From the NCBI GenBank assembly GCA_002361335.1, contig DESS01000184.1:928-20498 (forward strand): 19,571 nucleotides of DNA. Reading direction: 5' to 3'. The notes under the pieces were generated by a model, which did no database searches, was not told the origin of the DNA, and was given only the letters and a program-made list of their open reading frames with translations. The position numbers and the translations under genes were made by a program. Positions 1 to 7,426 of this stretch are shown here, piece by piece. How positions within the stretch are numbered: the first letter of the stretch is position 1; each line of letters begins with the position of its first letter. The stretch comes from Richelia sp. UBA3308. Its GTDB lineage: Bacteria; Cyanobacteriota; Cyanobacteriia; Cyanobacteriales; Nostocaceae.

Positions 1-22
1 CCGCCTCCGCTCTTCCTTCGTT

Positions 23-967
23 TTAATTAATTACCTGCATTGCTGTTTTCAAGACTTCAGCATGAAATTCCCAAGGTAAATTATCAACAGATAAACTTGG
101 GATTCCTTTAATTCCATCTACTGCTAAACCTTGATTTACAATTGTGTTTAAAATATGAAACTCAACTTGTGAATTTAATATTTTGAGAATTGCGGCTTTC
201 CAATCGTTACGAAGTAAAGAAAGGGCTAATAATATAGCACTAGCACCCCAATTAGATACGCCGCAAACTATTAAATAATCGCATTTAATGCTACAAGCGA
301 TTTCTCCTCCATGACGAATGCTTGAGGCAATAATTTCTCGTGAAATATTCCCCATTCCCAACTCATTACCACCGTCACCAATGCCCACGGAAATAAATTC
401 TTGTGACTCGAATAACAAATGTAAAGGCGCTGTATAAGCCGTAATATCTTGTCCTCTTATATTACGAACTATACCATATTTACTTGGACCTGCTCTTTCA
501 ATGGAAATTATATGAGATATTGGTAGCGCTAGAGATTTCCAATATTCTAAAAGCGAATTAACTGAATATTGGCTTTCTGTAATGTTCCCTACAGGAATAA
601 CATCCAAGGGTATATCGCCATAATTTCCTGCTGCTATCACTGCTGTTTTTACAGTTAAATAACACAAAGAATCAGTTACAATCCTTACAGGTATTCCTAA
701 TTTAAATAAACTAACTGCTAACAATGTACAACCAATTGGACCATCTGTTTCAGCGGATGGAGGATTGCCACAAGGCATAAAAAAACCTGTGATAATCGCG
801 ACATGAGGAAAATTATGTTCTGCAATTGAACGAGCAGCCCCTAGCAACCCTCCTTTAGCAGCTTTTACCAACCTTTCAATACCTCTACCTACATCTTGAG
901 AAAATATAGTTTCCACGCGAGCAATCTTATCTAAAGTATCGCGATCGCATTGGGTTTTTTTTGTCAT
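23..967 (-). CDS. D-glutamate cyclase-like protein, C-terminal (DUF4392) half
   Basis: From family knowledge, DUF4392 is the C-terminal catalytic half of D-glutamate cyclase (human DGLUCY), which converts D-glutamate to 5-oxo-D-proline. I start it at the ATG at 967, giving 314 residues. An upstream TTG at 1036 would overlap the preceding gene and add 23 residues with no family resemblance. Seen in the protein: a DVGRGIERL helix at residues 25-33, ITGFFMPCGNPPSAETDGP at about 59-77 (a glycine/proline-rich nucleotide- or substrate-binding loop), a TDS turn at 98-100, and VGIGDGGNELGMGNI at 194-208, the strongest family signature. There is no signal peptide or membrane segment, so it is probably cytosolic. 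It lies 59 bases downstream of the DUF1445 gene on the same strand, in the same order as the domains of the fused animal enzyme. Family assignment is confident; the exact substrate is inferred. Confidence 0.85.
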   Translation of the reverse strand: MTKKTQCDRDTLDKIARVETIFSQDVGRGIERLVKAAKGGLLGAARSIAEHNFPHVAIITGFFMPCGNPPSAETDGPIGCTLLAVSLFKLGIPVRIVTDSLCYLTVKTAVIAAGNYGDIPLDVIPVGNITESQYSVNSLLEYWKSLALPISHIISIERAGPSKYGIVRNIRGQDITAYTAPLHLLFESQEFISVGIGDGGNELGMGNISREIIASSIRHGGEIACSIKCDYLIVCGVSNWGASAILLALSLLRNDWKAAILKILNSQVEFHILNTIVNQGLAVDGIKGIPSLSVDNLPWEFHAEVLKTAMQVIN

Positions 968-1026
968 GAGTACAAAAGCAGAAAGGGTAGTAGGAAAAAT
1001 AGATCGTTTGACGTGCCAAAATACTA

Positions 1027-1803
1027 TTACAAGCAAAAGTAATCATCTTTAACGTCTGTAACGAACATATATCCCGGAGCGTGAGTAATCGCGATTTCTG
1101 GCATTGCTTGAATAATCGCAATTTGAGTTGTCACTCCGCAAGCCCAGAATACAGGAATTTCTCCTTCACCAACTGTTACTGCTTCACCAAAATCAGGATT
1201 ATCTAGATTTGTAATTCCAATTTCTTCTGGAGAGCCAAAGTGTATCGGTGTACCGTGTGCTTTAGAAAAACCACTAGTAATTTGTACTGCACGAATAACG
1301 TCTGATGCCGATAATGGACGCATTGACACTACCATTGGAGCAGAAAATTTCCCTGCTGTTTTACAAGCAATATTAGTTTTATACATCGGTACATTTTTAC
1401 CTTCTTGAATATGTCTGACAGGAATACCTGCATCCATGAGTGCTGATTCAAAGGAAAAGGAACAGCCAATTAGAAAACCGACAAAATCATCGCGCCAAAT
1501 ATCTGTAATTTCGGCTACTTCTGCTTGAAATTCACCATTACGAAATATGTGGTAGCGGGGTAAATCTGTTCTCAAATCCGCACCTGTAGCAACTATTTCC
1601 GGTTCAGGATTTCCTAGCTCGGTTACGTCTAGTAAAGGACAAGGTTTGGGGTTACGGGTGCAAAAAACTAGAAAGTCAAATGCCATGTTTTTTGGCAAAA
1701 TAACTAAATTAGCTTGGAGAAATCCAGATGCAATTCCAGGAGTGGGAAAGTGAAATTTTCCCTGGCGACATTGAAGTCGAACTTCAGCGGGAGTTAAGTC
1801 CAT
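1027..1803 (-). CDS. D-glutamate cyclase-like / putative hydro-lyase (DUF1445, YcsI family)
   Basis: This is a 258-residue protein of the DUF1445 family, annotated in bacteria as putative hydro-lyase and equivalent to the N-terminal half of DGLUCY. Its length matches stand-alone family members. Family signatures seen: IGCSFSFE at 112-119, PMVVSMRP at 156-163, HGTPIHFG at 183-190, EIPVFWACGVTTQ at 215-227 and HAPGYMFVTD at 241-250. The ATG at 1803 gives the conserved N-terminus (PAEVRLQCRQG), so the start is well placed. It is the first gene of a probable two-gene transcript with the DUF4392 gene, whose start lies 59 bases past this stop. No membrane segment is visible. The pairing suggests the two products form one functional unit in D-amino-acid breakdown or cell-wall D-glutamate salvage. 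That role is inference. Confidence 0.85.
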   Translation of the reverse strand: MDLTPAEVRLQCRQGKFHFPTPGIASGFLQANLVILPKNMAFDFLVFCTRNPKPCPLLDVTELGNPEPEIVATGADLRTDLPRYHIFRNGEFQAEVAEITDIWRDDFVGFLIGCSFSFESALMDAGIPVRHIQEGKNVPMYKTNIACKTAGKFSAPMVVSMRPLSASDVIRAVQITSGFSKAHGTPIHFGSPEEIGITNLDNPDFGEAVTVGEGEIPVFWACGVTTQIAIIQAMPEIAITHAPGYMFVTDVKDDYFCL

Positions 1804-2622
1804 AATTCATAAATGAAATAGATTTAATTGTAGTGCGGAATGTGGGTTTTAAATACCCTATTTACTCTACAATAAATCTATTACTTATTTCGGTATTAAT
1901 TGTCTGTGTATCTTGAACTAATATCAGTTTATTTTTAATATATTTTTTGCAGAAATTTCCCATTAAACTTGACTATATATCAATCCTAAAAATCCCCTTA
2001 ACTGTAAAGCAATTTACTCTGAGATATAAGGGGGCGATGAAAATTAGTGAAACTTCCACGTTCCATCTCGTTAGAGATGAAATATCAGTCATAAGGACTA
2101 TTGACATTCTTGCTTTCAATAAATAACAATAAAAATTACAATTAACTATAGCACTGCTAAATAATAACCACTGGAAACTGTGGGAATGTTAACATAAAAC
2201 TGGCTTTTTCAAAAAACCGGGTTTCTCAAAATTTAAATTTTTTTTACAATTTATATTCAGTTGTTATATAATCTTTCTGCAATTGATAAATTTTTTCTTT
2301 ATTTTATTATCATTGAGCCAAAAACTAATTAATACAAATTAAATTAATAAATTCTATCTTTGGATAAATAAAGCTTGATTTTCTTGACCAAAAAATAAAC
2401 AGGATACAACCTCCCACTATAGGCGGTGGAAATAACAAAATATTTTCCTTATTTTCAAGCCCCTCTATTTATCCTGTGAGTACTTGATAACTGATAACTG
2501 AAATTAGCTGCAATAATTCGGGGTAATTCTCGGGGAGACTTATTTTTTACGAGTATTTTCCGATCGCAATTGTATTTCACAAATTAATCTCACTCCCCAA
2601 GCAAATAACTAAAAAGCGACTA
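1804..2622. other. AT-rich intergenic region, no gene recognised
   Basis: This 819-base spacer has no convincing reading frame on either strand. It holds the upstream region of the DUF1445/DUF4392 pair and the downstream region of the Fur-family gene. Two things stand out: a CCGGGTTTCT-type cyanobacterial repeat near 2199-2229, and a dispersed inverted repeat at 2399-2406 and 2470-2477. I see no clear terminator with a T-run for the Fur gene. Confidence 0.6.
2199..2229. repeat. Short CCGGGTTTCT-type intergenic repeat
   Basis: The segment contains GGCTTTTTCAAAAAACCGGG followed directly by TTTCTCAAAA. It resembles a short repeat that I recall as common in cyanobacterial intergenic DNA, but there is only one copy here, so membership rests on memory. 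No coding or terminator role is evident. Confidence 0.3.
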
Positions 2623-3066
2623 TCAATCTTGCGAAACGCGATAGCCATAGAAGTTAACGCTATAGTCTGTTATCCGCACTCCTGTTTTTTCTTCCACATA
2701 GCGAATAATTTCTAATGGTAATTCCAAATGAACATCTAGAATTTGATTTGTATCCAAACAGTTTACATGGCTGTGAGAATCGCTGATATTTCCGTACAAA
2801 CGCCCATCACAACGTTCAATACTTTCAATAATACCGGCAGAGGATAGCGCTTCTAAATTTTGGTAAACAGATGTATGTCCAATTTCTTTGCCTTCCAAGT
2901 TCAGTCTATCATAAATGTCACGGGCAGAAAGATGCTCTTTCGCTTTCCATAAAAGCTCTAAAATGTAATGACGCTGACGACTAACCCGCATACCTAAGGT
3001 TTGACATCTTTCTAGCGCGTCTTCTAAAGAACGAATTGGTTTTGTAGATATAGTTTGTTTTTGCAT
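2623..3066 (-). CDS. Fur-family transcriptional repressor, PerR/FurC-like
   Basis: This 147-residue metal-dependent DNA-binding repressor has an N-terminal winged helix (about 10-85, with the recognition segment GHTSVYQNLEAL at 63-74) and a C-terminal dimerisation and metal domain. Candidate regulatory metal ligands are H45, D87, H98, H100 and D105. The usual HxHxxCxxC segment is HSHVNCLDT here: C103 is kept but the second Cys is Thr106, and there is no C-terminal CxxC. The structural zinc site of classic Fur/PerR/Zur is therefore missing. Among cyanobacterial paralogues it looks most like FurC/PerR, the peroxide-responsive member; that sub-assignment is from memory. The ATG at 3066 fits the family N-terminus. 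It stands alone and is divergent from the CRR6 gene. The shared upstream region has paired 9-mers that could be an operator. The product is probably cytosolic. Confidence 0.85.
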   Translation of the reverse strand: MQKQTISTKPIRSLEDALERCQTLGMRVSRQRHYILELLWKAKEHLSARDIYDRLNLEGKEIGHTSVYQNLEALSSAGIIESIERCDGRLYGNISDSHSHVNCLDTNQILDVHLELPLEIIRYVEEKTGVRITDYSVNFYGYRVSQD

Positions 3067-3226
3067 ATTCCGTTTCTTAACGATCTAAGTAATTTTCCCT
3101 TGAATAAAGTTTGTTTTTTTATTTAGATGCAAAAATTAAAGTAATAGAGACACATTATCCTTGATTCATATTTTCCTTTGTTGAAAAATATTAAGTATTA
3201 GAACTTATAACAGTAGCAATTCATCG

Positions 3227-3257
3227 ACTTGTTAAAGTCTAGTTCGTCACTTGTTAA
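3227..3257. promoter_or_regulatory. Paired ACTTGTTAA direct repeats, possible operator
   Basis: The 9-mer ACTTGTTAA occurs at 3227-3235 and again at 3249-3257. The 22-base period is about two helical turns, so both copies face the same side of the DNA. It lies between the divergent Fur-family and CRR6 genes. A binding site for the Fur-family protein or another regulator is possible; no consensus match is claimed. Confidence 0.25.
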
Positions 3258-3399
3258 TCTAAAACAAACTCATTACCACTTTAGCTTAAAATCAAGGTAA
3301 ACGTCTACTTTGCTGCTAGATTCGGTATTCAACGCAAATAATTTAAGTATTGCAAAGTACTGTAGTTCAAAGGCAAAACAAAGTGGTTAAGTTGTGGCG

Positions 3400-3530
3400 G
3401 AAGATGAGCATTAGAGATGGAGGATGGTAAGCTACTGATGCAGGCCCGAAACACACAGGCGAGCTCCGTAAATGGCCCAACTCATTTACCTTGTGGTGTT
3501 TGCACAAGTGTAAGGGGAATGGGGGGAGCA
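3400..3530 (+). ncRNA. Candidate structured RNA or 5' leader upstream of CRR6 gene
   Basis: Two perfect hairpins sit back to back. GTAAATG (3468-3474) pairs with CATTTAC (3483-3489) around an 8-base loop, and CTTGTG (3490-3495) pairs with CACAAG (3503-3508) around a 7-base loop. Just upstream, GGAG near 3420 can pair with CTCC at 3464-3467, enclosing a GCC/GGC mini-hairpin. The block is more GC-rich than the flanks and ends in a G-run. It does not match my recollection of tmRNA, RNase P RNA, SRP RNA or common riboswitches. Strand and boundaries are guesses. It could be an untranslated leader of the CRR6 gene or an independent small RNA. Confidence 0.3.
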
Positions 3531-3603
3531 ATAAATTTAAAATCTAAAATCCCTGTATCCGAATTAGTGTTAGTGTAAATTGTCAAAGCTAAATGTAAAA
3601 GCA

Positions 3604-4077
3604 ATGACTTTCACTATCGCAGTTCCTAATAATTCTATTAACAGCTTGGATTTGTCGCCTGCGACAACAGTAATTGATAAAATACTAGAACAAAAAAATA
3701 TAGCATCGAAGGAACAACAGTTACGCTTCGATGTTCAATATAATTTAGAAGCGGGAGATCCACGGGAGCTTTCAGAAATTCCAGAAGTACGTCTGTGGTT
3801 TATGCGCTTGGATGCAAAATACCCATGGCTAGCATTTTTACTGGATTGGCAATCGGGAGAGTTTGTCCGTTATGCTGCCATGTTGGTTCCACACCAGTTT
3901 AGTTCATCTGAAGGTATTCAATATAATCCTGAAGCTTTAGAAATTTTTCTGATGCAAAAAACTTTTATTCTCAAGGATTGGTTGGAAAGACAAAACATCC
4001 CCAGTCAATCCCGAATCAAGTCAATGGCGAAATTGTTAGGTTACGATTTAGAGGATGAGCTATTTCAAATGCTGTAA
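3604..4077 (+). CDS. CRR6 family NdhI maturation factor (DUF1817)
   Basis: This is a 157-residue soluble protein of the CRR6/DUF1817 family. From family knowledge, CRR6 homologues assist assembly of the NdhI-containing arm of the photosynthetic NDH-1 (NAD(P)H dehydrogenase-like) complex in chloroplasts and cyanobacteria. Signatures seen: NSLDLSPA at 13-20, GDPRELSEIPEVRLWFMRLD at 51-70, YPWLAFLLDW at 73-82, MLVPHQFS at 93-100 and EGIQYNPEALEIF at 103-115. I chose the ATG at 3604 (MTFTIAV). A TTG eight codons upstream is also in frame but adds residues unlike the family. No membrane span is visible. It is monocistronic and ends at a bidirectional terminator shared with the convergent gene. The family call is confident; the role in this organism is inferred from homologues. 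Confidence 0.85.
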   Translation: MTFTIAVPNNSINSLDLSPATTVIDKILEQKNIASKEQQLRFDVQYNLEAGDPRELSEIPEVRLWFMRLDAKYPWLAFLLDWQSGEFVRYAAMLVPHQFSSSEGIQYNPEALEIFLMQKTFILKDWLERQNIPSQSRIKSMAKLLGYDLEDELFQML

Positions 4078-4100
4078 TTTTTGAATCTGACAAAAAAATA

Positions 4101-4130
4101 GGGTGAGTTACTAATTTAAGTAACACACCC
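4101..4130. terminator. Bidirectional intrinsic terminator between convergent genes
   Basis: GGGTGAGTTACT (4101-4112) pairs with AGTAACACACCC (4119-4130) with a single mismatch around a 6-base loop. On the minus strand the hairpin is followed by a T-run (complement of the seven A's at 4092-4098). It lies between the stops at 4077 (plus) and 4161 (minus), so it can serve both genes, most efficiently the minus-strand one. Confidence 0.75.
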
Positions 4131-4160
4131 ATTACTTTCATTAATATAATATTAACTTTG

Positions 4161-4922
4161 CTAAATACGCGATATTAAACTTAATGCCGTATTAAAAGCA
4201 TATTCTACAGCTTTTGATTTTGTTGGCAAAGCTGCTTGCCAAATACGATAGTCGTTATATTCAACAATCAACTTAGCCATATCATCAATACTAACTTTAT
4301 TTAAAATATCGTATTGGGCTGATTCAAAATCTTCTAACTTGCCGTTGTTTTCTATAACTTTTTCACCGGCTTGGATAAATTCATCTAAAATTATTTGTGC
4401 GTATTGCTTCCCCGCCCCTTCTGCAAAAATCGATGTCGATTTAAATGCTTTATATTCTTCAAAAATAACATCCGCTATCTTACTTCCTAAGAACTTATTC
4501 CAACTATTAGGAAGTTCAATGTCTAAATAATCATTATCACTATATTTATATTGTAAATACTCATAAATATCTACAGCCGATTTCTCCAATTTTTCACCGG
4601 CAAATAGTTCTTTTAAAGGTTGAATGCTGGTATTAAAAGATGAATCAGTAAATACGCCTTCTTCACCTTCAGGACAATCGTACACCATATAAGTCCAAAT
4701 TCCAGGGCTGGCTGTATTGGTACTTACAGCTTGATAAAAAGTAATAGTTCCGTCTTCTTCATTTTCATAATATGCGCTTTCCGTATCGGAGAATTGCCAT
4801 AAAGGTATATTGCGAGAGGAAAGCATAATTTTTTTATAGATACCTGTGAGATGATGAGGTTGAGTCTCTACCTGAATATAACGTTTTTTAGTGATAACAA
4901 AGCTATGTAACCGAATCGCCAT
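4161..4922 (-). CDS. Hypothetical protein, 253 residues
   Basis: I do not recognise the family. The reading frame is solid: ATG at 4922 preceded by an AGGAAAG ribosome-binding-like sequence at suitable spacing, a long uninterrupted frame, and a strong terminator just past the stop. The protein is soluble, acidic and rich in aromatic residues, with no signal peptide or membrane span. The N-terminal part (1-100) looks beta-rich, with RLHSFVITKKRYIQVE and GTITFYQAV-like strands and a CPEGEEG turn. The C-terminal part (about 105-253) looks helical, with amphipathic stretches such as IILDEFIQAGEKVIENNGK. Short conserved-looking segments are SRNIPLWQFSD at 36-46 and ELPNSWNKFLG at 136-146. It faces a 1.3-kb gene-poor spacer and may be an accessory gene. 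No function is proposed. Confidence 0.75.
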   Translation of the reverse strand: MAIRLHSFVITKKRYIQVETQPHHLTGIYKKIMLSSRNIPLWQFSDTESAYYENEEDGTITFYQAVSTNTASPGIWTYMVYDCPEGEEGVFTDSSFNTSIQPLKELFAGEKLEKSAVDIYEYLQYKYSDNDYLDIELPNSWNKFLGSKIADVIFEEYKAFKSTSIFAEGAGKQYAQIILDEFIQAGEKVIENNGKLEDFESAQYDILNKVSIDDMAKLIVEYNDYRIWQAALPTKSKAVEYAFNTALSLISRI

Positions 4923-5265
4923 TATTTCTTTCCTTATATTTAGTTAATCATTACAATACGGTGATTTCACCTACTTAACAGCTAGACTAAAGTTCATGCA
5001 CAAAGAATTTACCGCTTTTACCTCTACTCGTACATCTTTCACAAGGAATATTGTTTGTATCAATTGCCTACCTTACATATAAAAGTTAATTGTTTCTTTG
5101 CCATTGATTATTAACAATAAAGACTACATCTCAACTTTCAATAGATGTTGACTAATAAAGATTACAAAACTTAAAACTAGCTGTTAAATTCAAAAGCCTT
5201 TTAGCTTAAGTGTGACTCACTTACAATATGAGAAGTTGATTTTAATCATCGAGTTTTCTCTACTA

Positions 5266-5442
5266 TTACCAACTTTCATAACTAAGCCATTTAATTTGTA
5301 GACATGCAATAGCAAAGTGTGTTAATGACTTAAAGTCGATACTAAATGCACGGCATTTTTTTGACTTCTGATTTATCATTCCCCAAAATGAATTCAAACT
5401 AACATTCTCACCAAAAAAAAATCTAATTTTTTTTTCAAAAGT
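5266..5442 (-). pseudogene. Possible transposase C-terminal remnant
   Basis: On the minus strand a frame open for 58 codons ends at TAA (5266-5268). Its last 35 or so residues read as a plausible protein: FWGMINQKSKKCRAFSIDF and then FAIACLQIKWLSYESW at the terminus. The basic, aromatic composition and abrupt end remind me of cyanobacterial DDE transposase C-termini, but I cannot name the family. There is no start codon in the first 24 codons, and two stops lie directly upstream, so the fragment is broken. It is an isolated relic in gene-poor DNA. No terminal inverted repeats were found around it. Confidence 0.3.
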
Positions 5443-5663
5443 TTATTAACTTAGACATCAACTGGTTTGCACAGGATTACTAAAATCATTTCTTCAACCA
5501 AGATGCTTTGTTAACCATGTGACATCCCTAAATTCAATGTATTTTGTTTAACATTTCCAACTAGAAGATACTAAAGTTTTATTTTTGAGAAAAAAATACC
5601 AATCACCAAGAAAATATTGGACTAGGTTATATAGCTTAATAGATAGTTCTAGTTTTACATTGA

Positions 5664-5676
5664 GGGGTTTAACCCC
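5664..5676. repeat. 13-base palindrome
   Basis: GGGGTT-T-AACCCC is a perfect inverted repeat with a one-base centre in otherwise AT-rich DNA. The loop is too tight for a stable RNA hairpin, so a protein-binding site is as likely as a terminator. No gene lies within 500 bases on either side. Confidence 0.35.
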
Positions 5677-6119
5677 CTAATTAGCTGTATCGCTTATCCA
5701 TAATAGCTTATGTCGATTTTATTTAATTAATATTAGATACATTTTTTCTTTAAACATCCTAATTTTCATGCCCTAAAACTATTTACAAAAACCTGGCTGC
5801 ATTCAAGTCATAAGTTTTTTTCTTTTGTATTCAAAAATACAATATCTTGAGATTAAGGTATTTATTAAAACATGATTTTATAACTATTCAATGTTAAATA
5901 TTGTATCAATTTTAGTTAATGATTAATCTTTTGATAATAAAAATTTAATTTATGCTCTGTGTAGAATAATCTTGATAAAAAAAATAGCGATTATACTCGA
6001 GGTACTAAATAAATAAACCTATATATATGTAATATTAATTTGTATTGCAAATAACAAATTTAATGGTTTTTTGATCGAAATTCGAGACATAAAGTAATTT
6101 TAATATATTTAACGGCTGC

Positions 6120-6156
6120 AAAAAAATCACACCAGGTATCAAACAAATTCCTGGTG
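6120..6156 (-). terminator. Intrinsic terminator of GT9 glycosyltransferase gene
   Basis: Read on the minus strand, CACCAGG and CCTGGTG (6150-6156 and 6130-6136) form a 7-bp stem. It is followed by TGA and seven T's (complement of 6120-6126). It lies about 65 bases beyond the stop of the minus-strand glycosyltransferase gene, the expected position for a rho-independent terminator. Confidence 0.7.
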
Positions 6157-6219
6157 CTGGGATTCTTGCATATAATTTGACTTTCCCCTGTGGTTGTCAC
6201 AAAGAAGGAGAATTGAGAC

Positions 6220-7161
6220 TTAGCCTTGCCAAATTTTTTCTAAAATGGTTGCTGGTGGAATATCTGCCATTATGCCGGTAGGAGATTTGATGGCAAGAAA
6301 TTTATCGCTATACGGTAATAATTTCGTTGGTTCGTTTGAACCGAATAAAGCAATCGTGTAGGTTTGTACGAAGACAGCAAGTTGCATCGGCGTACTATTG
6401 GTACACAACATTAAATTAGCCCCGGCGATTATTCCTGCCAATTTACCAATATTATCGGGAAAAGTTTCTTTGATATCTGGTATGTCTTGTTTGAGAGTAC
6501 GTATTAAATCTTGATTATCCGGTTGAGAGATAACCACTACCGGCATATCTGGCTGCTTTTGTCTAAAATCTTGAATGGTGGATAGCCATTTTTCCCCAGG
6601 ATAGCTAGTATCAGTATCAACTGAAGCACCGTAAACCAAAATATAGCCTGTATCTTTAACTTCCAGGCGTAATTGTTCTGAAGTAGCCCAGTCAATATCT
6701 GGTTTTGGTACATTCAGTGCTAATTCAGGGGAAATCGAATTAATACCTAACCCTTGGAGTAAATCTTGGTAAGTAAAAGCAAGGTATTTTTCTGTATTAA
6801 GGGCAACTACATGATTAAAAAACAAAGAACTATTTCCCTTAAAACCAACCCGCGTGTTTATACCACTTAACCACAACATTAAACCAGTAAACCAGTTTTC
6901 TGATGGGGTAATGGCAATATCATATTGGCGATCGCGAATCATGCCGATAAAGTTGCCCCAATCTGCCATACTATTGCGATCGTTGAAATCAAAGGCCTTA
7001 ACATCGTCAACAGACTTACTAACTCGGTAAGCAGCCTTTGAAGAGGGTTCGCATACCACATCTATGGTACAGGTATTGTACTTGAGCTTGAGATTGTCTA
7101 GAGTCGGAAAGAATAGAATTTGGTTGCCTATTCCACCAGGGATAAGGGCTACTATTCGCAT
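6220..7161 (-). CDS. Glycosyltransferase family 9 (heptosyltransferase-like)
   Basis: This 313-residue GT-B-fold glycosyltransferase resembles the ADP-heptose:LPS heptosyltransferase family (GT9). The N-terminal Rossmann half opens with RIVALIPGGIGNQILFFPTL at residues 2-21, the classic GGxGN(Q/E) acceptor-side loop. The C-terminal half carries the nucleotide-sugar site: a YILVYGAS strand at 173-180, LAGIIAGANLMLCTNSTPMQ at 241-260 and ALFGSNEPTK at 271-280. Length is slightly short of the usual 320-360 but both domains are present. The ATG at 7161 directly begins the first beta strand. It probably acts on the cytoplasmic face of the membrane in LPS or exopolysaccharide assembly. Cyanobacteria often lack true heptose cores, so the donor sugar is uncertain. 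It is divergent from ispD across a repeat-containing spacer and has its own terminator. Confidence 0.85.
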   Translation of the reverse strand: MRIVALIPGGIGNQILFFPTLDNLKLKYNTCTIDVVCEPSSKAAYRVSKSVDDVKAFDFNDRNSMADWGNFIGMIRDRQYDIAITPSENWFTGLMLWLSGINTRVGFKGNSSLFFNHVVALNTEKYLAFTYQDLLQGLGINSISPELALNVPKPDIDWATSEQLRLEVKDTGYILVYGASVDTDTSYPGEKWLSTIQDFRQKQPDMPVVVISQPDNQDLIRTLKQDIPDIKETFPDNIGKLAGIIAGANLMLCTNSTPMQLAVFVQTYTIALFGSNEPTKLLPYSDKFLAIKSPTGIMADIPPATILEKIWQG

Positions 7162-7260
7162 ATTATTTATTTACGCTAACTGGCTACTTATTTTAGGGGA
7201 AGATAGGGATTGGAAAACGAATTGATTTGGGAATTGGATATGGGGCATGGGGAATGGCCG

Positions 7261-7316
7261 AATTAAGAATTAAGAATTAAGAATTGGGCATGGGGCATAG
7301 GGCATGGGGCATGGAA
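7261..7316. repeat. Heptameric short tandem repeats (AATTAAG / GGGGCAT)
   Basis: Three AATTAAG heptamers in register (7261-7281) pass into AATTGGGCAT and GGGGCAT/AGGGCAT heptamers to about 7316. This is the short tandemly repeated repetitive (STRR) type typical of heterocystous cyanobacteria. A second copy of the same composite (AATTAAG then GGGGCAT) occurs at 12397-12450. Confidence 0.85.
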
Positions 7317-7426
7317 AAATAATATTAAGGACTTAGATAATTGGTGGTGACAATTATTTTTTCATGGGCACTGCCAATGATGTGTGATAAAGGAATAATA
7401 TTAATTGAAACTGAGGAATCATCCAA

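Larger units (their letters stand above)
3067..3603. other. Divergent promoter region between Fur-family and CRR6 genes
   Basis: This 537-base divergent spacer has no protein gene. The Fur-proximal half is AT-rich and carries a direct repeat of ACTTGTTAA at 3227-3235 and 3249-3257. The CRR6-proximal part (about 3400-3530) is clearly richer in G and C and contains two adjacent perfect hairpins, described separately as a possible structured RNA or 5' leader. Confidence 0.6.
4923..6219. other. 1.3-kb AT-rich gene-poor region
   Basis: No intact gene is visible on either strand across about 1300 bases. Contents: an imperfect direct repeat AATAAAG(A/C)TACA-like at 5116-5128 and 5154-5166, a 58-codon open frame on the minus strand at 5266-5442 that reads like the end of a transposase, a 13-base palindrome GGGGTTTAACCCC at 5664-5676, and a terminator at 6120-6156. 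It is very AT-rich with many homopolymer runs, consistent with decayed sequence. Confidence 0.6.

Noticed and set aside
968..1036. TTG start giving a 337-residue DUF4392 protein overlapping the upstream gene
   Set aside because: The extra 23 residues do not resemble the family, and the ATG at 967 gives a normal N-terminus.
3400..3530. tmRNA, RNase P RNA, SRP RNA or 6S RNA
   Set aside because: Conserved segments of these RNAs that I remember are absent; left as an unassigned candidate.
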